From DATARH01 sp036278835 (GTDB lineage Bacteria; Pseudomonadota; Alphaproteobacteria; ATCC43930; CGMCC-115725): a stretch of 9,431 bases of DNA. Shown one piece after another: positions 1 through 5,297 of this stretch. Position 1 is the first letter of the stretch; every line of letters starts with the position of its first letter. The stretch lies in assembly GCA_036278835.1 (NCBI GenBank), contig DASUKH010000283.1, positions 1 through 9,431 on the forward strand, in the 5' to 3' direction. Both the position numbers and the translations under genes were made by a program. The notes under the pieces were generated by a model that made no database searches, was not told where the DNA came from, and saw only the letters and a list, made by a program, of their open reading frames with translations.

Positions 1-623
1 AACACGGTCACCCCGATGTCGCGGAAAGCGCCCTGGACGAGGCCTGAGCAGTCGATCCCGAGAAAGCTGCGGCCGCCCCAAAGATAGGGGCAGCCGAGAT
101 AGAGCGCGGCGGCGGCGGCGATATCAGGCGAGCGCGGCGGCGCCGCGGCGAGGCACGCGAGCGGCACGAAGGCGCCGGTGTCGAGACGGGCATACTCGGT
201 GCCGCGAGTGAGGCGCCCGCGTTCGGCGACGGCGAGCGCGCAATGCCGCGGCAGAAAGTCGATCGCGGCCGACCGCAGATCGGGCTCTGCGTAGGCGTAA
301 CAACCGGGCCCGCCGACGTAATGGGTCGGCGCCGCGGGTTCGACCGGCACGATGGCACGGGTGTCGACATAACCGACATACCGGTCGAACAGCGATTGGC
401 ACCACGCGAAGCCCGCCGCCTCGTCGAAGACCAGAACCTTCTCGCCGTAATGGCAGAAGGTCAGGGTCTCCGCCTCGGGCTGCGGCCTGGACCGCAGCGG
501 CGCGCGGCCGATGACGACCCGCGCCGGCCGGCCAGCCGCGTAGCGCGGCGCCGCGCAGATTCCGCGCAGCCGCTCGTCGGCGAGATCGCCGCGCCAGGCG
601 TGCAGCCGCGGATCGAGGGTCAC
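1..623 (-). CDS. SH3–NlpC/P60 cell-wall endopeptidase, 3' end cut by window edge
   Basis: A C40-family cysteine peptidase, expected to cleave peptide stems of peptidoglycan. The 207 visible residues begin with a GTG codon reading V-T-L-D-P-R-L-H-A-W-R, the usual N-terminus of alphaproteobacterial members. Two bacterial SH3-like modules follow: about residues 35-92 (A-P-L-R-S-R-P … Y-V-G-Y-V) and 105-157 (Y-A-E-P-D-L-R … F-V-P). Then comes the NlpC/P60 core with L-Y-L-G-C-P-Y-L-W-G-G at 174-184 and D-C-S-G-L-V-Q at 191-197, where Cys192 is the expected nucleophile. The catalytic His and third polar residue lie beyond base 1. No signal peptide is visible. The start is 5 nt after the stop of the SGNH gene, so the two are probably co-transcribed and possibly translationally coupled; no Shine-Dalgarno is evident. 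The GTG start rests on match to the family N-terminus. Confidence 0.93.
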   Translation of the reverse strand, partial: MTLDPRLHAWRGDLADERLRGICAAPRYAAGRPARVVIGRAPLRSRPQPEAETLTFCHYGEKVLVFDEAAGFAWCQSLFDRYVGYVDTRAIVPVEPAAPTHYVGGPGCYAYAEPDLRSAAIDFLPRHCALAVAERGRLTRGTEYARLDTGAFVPLACLAAAPPRSPDIAAAAALYLGCPYLWGGRSFLGIDCSGLVQGAFRDIGVTV

Positions 624-628
624 CCGCG

Positions 629-1474
629 CTACGGGCTTGCGGCGGCAGGCACCGTGGCAGCTGCCGGCGTTGCGGCCGCGGTCGCCCTGGGGGCCGAAGC
701 CGGTTCCGCGGCCTCCGGCGCCGATGCCGCGGTTGAGGTTGATGCCGCGGCCGCGGCCAGTCCGATGATCTTTTCGGCGATCAATTCATAGCCGGGGGCG
801 GTGAAATGAATCCCGTCATCGGCGCGCATCCGCTCGGTCTCACCCGCCCTGTCCTTGCCGAACGCCGTATAGTGGCCCTGGTCGTCGGCAACGATGTCCC
901 ACAGCTTGACGAAGGTCCCGCCGAGCCGCGCCACCTCCGCGGCATAGATCGCGTTGATATAGGCCATATCCTCGCTATAGACGGCGCTGCGCGCGATCGG
1001 GTTGCCGCACCACAGGATTTTGAGGTTGGCCTTGACCAGCGGCTCGAGAATCCGGTCGATCCGTGCCGCATAGGCCTTGCGCCACGCCTCGCTGCGGAAA
1101 TGCAGATAGTGCCCGTCATCCTCCATGTCGAGCCGGTCGTTGGCGCCGAACATGACGACGGCGATATCGGCTTTTTCGTGCGCCGTGAAGCGCTCGATCG
1201 GCCCCAGCCATTCGCGCTCGCCATGCACCAGCGCCGCGCCGGCATGGGTGCGGTTGAGCACCCGGTAATGGCGGTTCTCGACCAGCACGCGCTGCAAGCC
1301 GCGGGCGAGGCCGGCGGCCTGGCTGTCGCCGAACACGACGATCGTGACCGGGTGCCCCGATTCCTCGGCCGACGCCGCGCGGCCGAACATCGCCGTCGCC
1401 AAAACCACCGCAACCGCGACACGGACGACAACGCGCCCGAGCCGGCAAAGCCGAAGAAATCCGCGCAACCTCAC
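629..1474 (-). CDS. exported SGNH/GDSL-like hydrolase (DUF459-like)
   Basis: A 281-residue protein of the SGNH hydrolase/esterase fold. An N-terminal signal sequence is clear: basic start (R2, R4, R8, R11), hydrophobic core about 15-30, and A-S-A at 34-36 as probable cleavage site. SGNH blocks are present: G-D-S-Q at 49-52 (nucleophile Ser51), Gly79 in H-A-G-A, G-A-N-D at 110-113, and D-G-I-H at 220-223 (Asp220 and His223). Residues about 239-281 form an Ala/Pro/Ser/Thr-rich low-complexity tail without predicted function. Periplasmic location and an acyl-ester substrate are inferred. It is divergent from the AlgI-like gene, and MBOAT acyltransferases commonly work with SGNH partners, so a role in polysaccharide O-acylation or de-acylation is plausible. 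The listed start is GTG at 1474, but AGGGGAG (1477-1483) lies only 2 nt before it; TTG at 1468 has an 8-nt spacer and may be the true start, giving 279 residues. Confidence 0.9.
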   Translation of the reverse strand: MRLRGFLRLCRLGRVVVRVAVAVVLATAMFGRAASAEESGHPVTIVVFGDSQAAGLARGLQRVLVENRHYRVLNRTHAGAALVHGEREWLGPIERFTAHEKADIAVVMFGANDRLDMEDDGHYLHFRSEAWRKAYAARIDRILEPLVKANLKILWCGNPIARSAVYSEDMAYINAIYAAEVARLGGTFVKLWDIVADDQGHYTAFGKDRAGETERMRADDGIHFTAPGYELIAEKIIGLAAAAASTSTAASAPEAAEPASAPRATAAATPAAATVPAAASP

Positions 1475-1780
1475 TGCTCCCCTGGGTCCCCACCCGCTTG
1501 GATTGTGCGGGCTGGCGCCGTCTCATGCAAATCGAAACGGCGCCGCGCCGGGTGACGGCAAGGTCGGGTTGCCTGCGCTTTTATAAGCCGATAGAACGAC
1601 GCCGGGGAAACCGCGCCGGCGGGGGGTATGATCCGGTCCGATCTCAGGTTATCCACGCGAAAGCCGCGGCCCGGACTTGTTGCCGGCGACCTTTTTTGCC
1701 GGTCTCCGGCGCAGTATTGTCTTGCAGCGGGGCAAAATAACCTGATGTGCGTGCCGCCGAGCCGGCCTCGTTGATCTTCA
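1475..1780. promoter_or_regulatory. divergent intergenic region between SGNH and AlgI-like genes
   Basis: About 306 bp without a convincing gene; short open frames on both strands here show no recognisable protein. It should hold the promoters for both directions. TATAAG at 1582-1587 (read as TATAAA on the minus strand, 1585-1580) is the only -10-like element, and no good -35 partner sits at the usual distance. GCCGG-TCT-CCGGC at 1698-1710 is a short inverted repeat following a T6 run. TTATCCACG at 1649-1657 is one base away from a DnaA box. No promoter can be assigned with confidence. Confidence 0.5.
1477..1483 (-). promoter_or_regulatory. ribosome binding site of the SGNH gene
   Basis: On the minus strand AGGGGAG is followed by CA, then GTG AGG TTG. 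The spacer to GTG is 2 nt, too short for normal initiation; the spacer to the in-frame TTG is 8 nt. The site therefore favours the TTG at 1468 over the GTG at 1474. Confidence 0.55.
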
Positions 1781-3193
1781 ATGCTGTTTCCGACCTCGGG
1801 GTTTCTTTTTTTCTTCGTCGCGGTCGCCGCGGCGATGGTGGTGCTCGAGACGCGCTTCGCCGCAAAAAAGGCGGTGCTGGTCGCTGCCAGCTATTATTTC
1901 TACGCCGCCTGGGATTGGCGATTCTGCTTTCTGCTCGCCTTCAGCACGACCGTCAGCTATCTCGGCGGCCTCGTGATCGGCGGGATTGGCGAGCACACCC
2001 CCCGCCGCATCGTGCTCGGGCTCGCGGTCGGCGTGCAACTTGGTGTGCTCGGGGTTTTCAAATACCTCGACTTTTTCCTCTTGAGCGCCAACCGGCTCGC
2101 CCACCTGCTCGGGATGCCGCACGAGCTGCCGCTATTCGAGATCCTGCTGCCGGTAGGCATCTCGTTCTTCACCTTTCACGGCATTTCCTATGTCACCGAC
2201 GTCTATCGCGGCGATGTCGCGGTGTGCCGCAACCCGCTCGACATGGCGCTTTACCTGTCGTTCTTCCCGCAGCTGGTGGCGGGGCCCATCGTGCGCGCCA
2301 GCTATTTCCTGCCGCAACTCGCCCGACCCTCCGATGAGCCGATCCCGCTCGCCCCGGCCTTGCTGCTGATCGTCGGCGGCCTCTTCAAAAAGACCATCGT
2401 CGCCAATTATGTCTCGACCGGTCTCGTCGATCCGGTATTCGCCGCTCCGACCAGCTACGGCGGCCCCGATCTGCTGCTCGCCGCGTATGGGTACGCGGTG
2501 CAGATCTATTGCGACTTCAGCGCCTACAGCGACATCGCGATCGGCATCGCGGCATTGCTCGGCTTTCGCTTTCCGCCCAATTTCAACCAGCCCTACCGCG
2601 CCGAGCGGCTGCGCGATTTCTGGCGGCGCTGGCACATCTCGCTGTCGACCTGGCTGCGCGATTACCTTTACAAGCCGCTCGGCGGCAACCGTTACGGCAC
2701 GGTCAAGACCTACCGCAACCTGATGCTGACGATGCTCCTGGGCGGCATCTGGCACGGCGCGGGGTGGAAATTCATCGCCTGGGGCGGTTTGCACGGCTGC
2801 GGTCTGGCGGCCGAGCGTCTGCTCGAACCGTGGATCGGGGCACGCGCCCGCACGCTCCGGTGGCGGGCGATTTCGATCTTCCTGGTCTTTCATTTCGTGT
2901 GTCTCGCGTGGATCTTCTTCCGCGCCGAGGATTTCGAGATGGCGCAACTGTTCATCGCCGGCCTCGCCAGCGGCTGGGGCGGAGGATTGCAGCAGGCCGG
3001 CCCCTTTACGGTGAGCCTGATCGCGATCGGGATGGCCGGGCAGTTTGTGCCGCCGGCCTGGTTCGAGCGGACCGCGGCGGCGCTCGCCTCGGTCCCGGTC
3101 TGGGGGCTTGGCGCGACCGCCGGCATCTTCGTCGCGGCAATCGACGCGCTCGGCCCGGAAGGGGTCGCGCCGTTCATCTATTTCCGGTTTTAG
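1781..3193 (+). CDS. AlgI-like MBOAT O-acyltransferase
   Basis: A 470-residue polytopic inner-membrane protein of the MBOAT superfamily, in the AlgI/PatA branch that moves acyl (usually acetyl) groups across the membrane to cell-surface or secreted polysaccharides. Family signatures are unmistakable: S-Y-Y-F-Y-A-A-W-D at 37-45, L-P-V-G-I-S-F-F-T-F at 123-132, F-F-P-Q-L-V-A-G-P-I at 161-170, Y-C-D-F-S-A-Y-S-D at 243-251, F-W-R-R-W-H-I-S-L-S-T-W-L-R-D-Y at 280-295, and L-L-G-G-I-W-H-G-A at 319-327 with the invariant His325. The C-terminus F-I-Y-F-R-F is typical. About eleven or twelve hydrophobic segments are visible. The length fits AlgI (about 470-520). ATG at 1781 is the first possible start because an in-frame TGA lies at 1772-1774; no Shine-Dalgarno precedes it. 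The acceptor polymer cannot be told from sequence. It is divergent from an SGNH gene, a common partner type. Confidence 0.95.
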   Translation: MLFPTSGFLFFFVAVAAAMVVLETRFAAKKAVLVAASYYFYAAWDWRFCFLLAFSTTVSYLGGLVIGGIGEHTPRRIVLGLAVGVQLGVLGVFKYLDFFLLSANRLAHLLGMPHELPLFEILLPVGISFFTFHGISYVTDVYRGDVAVCRNPLDMALYLSFFPQLVAGPIVRASYFLPQLARPSDEPIPLAPALLLIVGGLFKKTIVANYVSTGLVDPVFAAPTSYGGPDLLLAAYGYAVQIYCDFSAYSDIAIGIAALLGFRFPPNFNQPYRAERLRDFWRRWHISLSTWLRDYLYKPLGGNRYGTVKTYRNLMLTMLLGGIWHGAGWKFIAWGGLHGCGLAAERLLEPWIGARARTLRWRAISIFLVFHFVCLAWIFFRAEDFEMAQLFIAGLASGWGGGLQQAGPFTVSLIAIGMAGQFVPPAWFERTAAALASVPVWGLGATAGIFVAAIDALGPEGVAPFIYFRF

Positions 3194-3232
3194 CTCCAGC
3201 ATCATGACAGTTCGGCACCAAATCCCCCGAAA

Positions 3233-3258
3233 TCGCAGTCCCGGCGAAGGCCGGGACC
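3233..3258 (+). repeat. REP-like palindrome, left copy
   Basis: TCGCA followed by GTCCCGGC (3238-3245), loop GAAG, GCCGGGAC (3250-3257), then C. This is a perfect 8-bp GC stem with a 4-nt loop and an asymmetric TCGCA flank. It begins 39 nt after the AlgI-like stop codon and ends 19 nt before the GIY-YIG start. No T-run follows, so it is a poor intrinsic terminator. The same unit occurs inverted at 3592-3617. The dispersed-repeat interpretation rests on resemblance to common alphaproteobacterial REP palindromes. Confidence 0.85.
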
Positions 3259-3277
3259 TATTTGGCAGCTTCCAAGA

Positions 3278-3649
3278 ATGTTTTACGTTTACCTCCTGGC
3301 GAGCCGACCATATGGAACCCTCTATATCGGGAAAACCAGCGATTTGCTGTGCCGGGTATGGGAACACAAAGTGAAAGCAGTCCCTGGTTTCGCCACGAAG
3401 TATGGAGTAGATCGTTTGGTCTGGTTCGAGCCACACGAAACGCTTGAAGCCGTATTCCGCCGCGAGAGGCAGATGAAAAGCTGGAAGCGCGACTGGAAAA
3501 TTCGATTGATCGAAAAAGACAAATCCGCATTGGGTCGATTTGTATTCAAGCCTTTCTCCTTAGCTGAAAGCGCTTCGATGGCGGAACGATGGGTCCCGGC
3601 TTGCGCCGGGACTGCGAGCTGGGTGTCTGGATACGGCAGACAGGGGTAG
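3278..3649 (+). CDS. small GIY-YIG endonuclease, C-terminus frameshifted into repeat
   Basis: Belongs to the small stand-alone GIY-YIG nuclease family (COG2827-like, normally about 90-100 residues). The domain is intact through about residue 81: Y-V-Y at 3-5, G-T-L-Y-I-G-K-T at 13-20 (Y-I-G half of the motif at 16-18), Arg26, H30 in V-W-E-H-K, K-Y-G-V at 41-44, and Glu63 in R-R-E-R-Q-M-K as the metal-binding position. As read, the frame runs to 123 residues, ending in a tail that translates the right-hand repeat (W-V-P-A-C-A-G at 105-111). One frame over, from 3522, the DNA encodes N-P-H-W-V-D-L-Y-S-S-L-S-P and a TAG at 3561-3563, which is the expected family C-terminus. One extra A in the A5 or A3 run at 3513-3523 explains this. 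The frame-corrected gene would be 3278-3563, 94 residues. Upstream AAGA is a very weak ribosome site. The biological role of this family is poorly known. Confidence 0.85.
   Translation: MFYVYLLASRPYGTLYIGKTSDLLCRVWEHKVKAVPGFATKYGVDRLVWFEPHETLEAVFRRERQMKSWKRDWKIRLIEKDKSALGRFVFKPFSLAESASMAERWVPACAGTASWVSGYGRQG
3592..3617 (-). repeat. REP-like palindrome, right copy (inverted)
   Basis: G, then GTCCCGGC (3593-3600), loop TTGC, GCCGGGAC (3605-3612), then TGCGA. Read on the minus strand it is TCGCA + GTCCCGGC + GCAA + GCCGGGAC + C, differing from the left copy only in the 4-nt loop over 26 positions. The inverted orientation is defined by the TCGCA flank. It lies 28 nt after the TAG that would end the frame-corrected nuclease gene. 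Confidence 0.85.
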
Positions 3650-3652
3650 GAG
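3648..3652 (+). promoter_or_regulatory. ribosome binding site of the 130-residue membrane protein
   Basis: AGGAG with a 7-nt spacer to ATG 3660, a near-ideal site that supports this otherwise anonymous small gene and fixes its start. Confidence 0.8.
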
Positions 3653-3659
3653 AATTGCG

Positions 3660-4052
3660 ATGGTAGCGGTTGAGCGGGAACGCCCGCTGCCCGTGGCGCC
3701 GCCGGCGGGCGGCGATGCCATCCCGCTCAAGCTGCGGCGGATCGGCAGCACCCCCCGGCAGGTTTTGGCGATGGCGGTGATCGGGACCCTGGTGCTCGGC
3801 GTCTTCGCCTCGCGCGACCTGTCGTCGTGGCTCGACCGGATGGGCGGCGGCTGGGGCCTCGTGCCGCTGCAGCATGCCGCCGCCGAATGGGACGACGCGA
3901 TGACCCGGCTTGGCCTCACCGCCCCGTTCGTGCTGCTGCGCGACACGGTGCAGCGGCTGCGCGATGCCCAATGGCCGGCCGGACGGGATCGGACAGCAAC
4001 AATCGGGAAGACTGGACCCGCGGGCCTGCGCAGGGTTGCCGGCCTGCGCTAA
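3660..4052 (+). CDS. single-pass membrane protein of unknown function
   Basis: I do not recognise this 130-residue protein with certainty. It has a Pro/basic cytoplasmic N-terminus (1-33), one hydrophobic segment about 34-51 (V-L-A-M-A-V-I-G-T-L-V-L-G-V-F-A), and a putatively periplasmic remainder. Residues 70-105 (A-A-A-E-W-D-D-A-M-T-R-L-G-L-T-A-P-F …) look helical and resemble the linker I associate with membrane-anchored SGNH/AlgX-like proteins. The last 25 residues are basic and low in hydrophobicity, with no domain. It follows the AlgI-like gene in the same direction, with only the nuclease cassette between. It could be a stand-alone anchor or partner of the acyltransferase, or the N-terminal stub of a longer SGNH protein whose catalytic part has been lost. 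The real-gene call rests on the strong AGGAG site and GC-rich codon use; the functional idea is speculative. Confidence 0.75.
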   Translation: MVAVERERPLPVAPPAGGDAIPLKLRRIGSTPRQVLAMAVIGTLVLGVFASRDLSSWLDRMGGGWGLVPLQHAAAEWDDAMTRLGLTAPFVLLRDTVQRLRDAQWPAGRDRTATIGKTGPAGLRRVAGLR

Positions 4053-4058
4053 CCGGCC

Positions 4059-4063
4059 GAGGG
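4059..4063 (+). promoter_or_regulatory. ribosome binding site of the MFS gene
   Basis: GAGGG with a 6-nt spacer to ATG 4070. It decides the start: the open frame extends upstream to 3827, but those codons overlap the preceding gene and encode no transporter-like sequence. Confidence 0.7.
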
Positions 4064-4069
4064 TTGCCA

Positions 4070-5260
4070 ATGGATCGCGTCGCCGTCCGGAAAACCGCGG
4101 AGCTCGATTCGCTGCGCGCCTGGATGGTGGTGGTGGCGGCATTTCTCGCCAGCAGCGTCGCCTTTGGCGTGATCTACAGCCTCGGCGTGTTCCTGAAGCC
4201 GATGGGCGCCGATTTTGGCGCCAGCGCGGCGAGCGTATCGGCCCTCTTCTCGATCACCTCGGCCATCTACTACGGGCTTGGGGCGCCGGCCGGCCGTATC
4301 GCCGATCGTTGCGGACCGCGCGCGGTTGTCGCGGCCGGCGCCATGATCCTCGGGGCCGGCCTGTGCCTCACCGCCATCGTCGGCGATATCCGCCTCGCCT
4401 ATCTGACTTACGGGATCGGCGTCGGGGCCGGCGGCGCCTGCTGCTATGTCCCAACCCTGGCGGCGGTCGGGGGATGGTTCGACCGCCGCCGCAATACGGC
4501 CCTCGGCGTGGCGGCGGCCGGAACCGGCGCCGGCACCCTCGCCGTCCCGCCGATCGCCGCCGCGCTGATCGCGCATTACGGCTGGCGCGCCAGCTATCTC
4601 GCGCTCGGGCTGGCCGGCACCGCCATTCTCCTGCTCTGTGCCCTGATGATCCAGGCGCCGCCGGCACCGCGCGCCCAGGCAAAAGCGGGACCGGGGCTGG
4701 GCACCTTGCTGCGCTCGCCAGCATTTCTGATGCTCTATTTTACCTGGATGCTCGGGACGATGGCGCTGTTCGTGCCTTTCGTGTTTCTGCCGGCGTTCGC
4801 CCGAGACCACGGCGCCGGCGAAGTTGCCGCCGCCGCGCTCGTTTCGATAATCGGCGGCACCAGCATCGTCGGCCGGCTGGTGCTGGGGCCGGTTGGCGAT
4901 CGGGTCGGCGTCGTCGTTCTGTTCAAGGCGAGCGTGCTCGCAATGGGGCTCAGCTATGCGATCTGGCTCTTGACCGGATACGGCTGGCTGATGCTGTTCG
5001 CGGTCGTGCTCGGCACCGCCTACGGCGTCCGCATCGCCGCCGTGCCGGTCGTGCTGATCGAATTTTTCGGGGTGGAGAAGTTGGGATCGACGCTCGGCAT
5101 CTTCTTTACTGCGACCGGCGTCGCCGCCCTCCTCGGCCCGAGCCTCGCCGGGCTGGCGGTCGAATTGAGCGGCGGCTACCGCGGCGGTATCCTGTTCGCC
5201 CTGGCGGTGGGCCTGCTCGGGTTCGCCGTCATCGCGCCGTTGCGCCGCGGCGCCGGGTGA
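4070..5260 (+). CDS. MFS transporter, monocarboxylate-carrier-like
   Basis: A 396-residue inner-membrane transporter with twelve hydrophobic segments in two halves divided by a cytoplasmic loop at about 195-215. The MFS motif A is at the TM2-3 loop (G-R-I-A-D-R-C-G-P-R, 75-84), and a degenerate copy lies at TM8-9 (G-P-V-G-D-R-V-G, 273-280), showing the duplicated six-helix unit. G-W-F-D-R-R-R-N-T-A-L-G-V-A-A-A-G at 135-151 is characteristic of the MCT/oxalate-formate-like branch (compare R-R-G-L-A-L-G in relatives), suggesting a carboxylate substrate by proton symport; the substrate itself is unknown. The length is normal. The start at ATG 4070 is 17 nt after the previous stop. An acyl-CoA dehydrogenase-like gene follows after 37 nt, so uptake of an organic acid that becomes that enzyme's CoA-ester substrate is an attractive but untested link. 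Confidence 0.93.
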   Translation: MDRVAVRKTAELDSLRAWMVVVAAFLASSVAFGVIYSLGVFLKPMGADFGASAASVSALFSITSAIYYGLGAPAGRIADRCGPRAVVAAGAMILGAGLCLTAIVGDIRLAYLTYGIGVGAGGACCYVPTLAAVGGWFDRRRNTALGVAAAGTGAGTLAVPPIAAALIAHYGWRASYLALGLAGTAILLLCALMIQAPPAPRAQAKAGPGLGTLLRSPAFLMLYFTWMLGTMALFVPFVFLPAFARDHGAGEVAAAALVSIIGGTSIVGRLVLGPVGDRVGVVVLFKASVLAMGLSYAIWLLTGYGWLMLFAVVLGTAYGVRIAAVPVVLIEFFGVEKLGSTLGIFFTATGVAALLGPSLAGLAVELSGGYRGGILFALAVGLLGFAVIAPLRRGAG

Positions 5261-5286
5261 GCACCGCACGCCTGCGCCCGTTCCAC

Positions 5287-5291
5287 AGGAG
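5287..5291 (+). promoter_or_regulatory. ribosome binding site fixing a TTG start
   Basis: AGGAG with a 6-nt spacer to TTG 5298. It identifies TTG as the start of the acyl-CoA dehydrogenase gene, which has no suitable ATG or GTG near its N-terminus. Confidence 0.8.
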
Positions 5292-5297
5292 CCGCCC

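Larger units (their letters stand above)
3233..3617 (+). mobile_element. putative REP-bounded GIY-YIG cassette (385 bp)
   Basis: Two copies of the same 8-bp-stem hairpin face each other in inverted orientation, each with TCGCA on its outer side, and enclose one small GIY-YIG nuclease gene. A hand count of 3301-3540 gives 122 G+C of 240 (51 percent), while neighbouring genes run roughly 65-85 percent per 60-base line sampled. The segment sits between two same-direction genes that would otherwise be adjacent. Foreign origin is strongly suggested; mobility is inferred. I see no transposase and no clear target-site duplication, so it may instead be two independent REP insertions around a captured gene. 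Confidence 0.45.

Noticed and set aside
1681..1740. T6 run with GC-rich flanks as terminator or promoter element
   Set aside because: The GC-rich flank upstream of the T-run does not form a stem longer than the GCCGGC palindrome, and the hexamers around 1715-1740 have wrong spacing for a sigma-70 promoter.
3238..3257. Hairpin after the AlgI-like gene as an intrinsic terminator
   Set aside because: The stem is good but no T-run follows on the plus strand, and the same unit recurs inverted at 3592-3617, which fits a dispersed repeat better.
2132..3436. Long minus-strand open frame (434 codons) opposite the AlgI-like gene
   Set aside because: Antisense to a clear MBOAT gene and extends across the repeat and nuclease start; no recognisable motifs.
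3827..4069. Upstream extension of the MFS reading frame
   Set aside because: Overlaps the 130-residue gene, adds a non-hydrophobic Arg-rich stretch, and a good ribosome site precedes ATG 4070.
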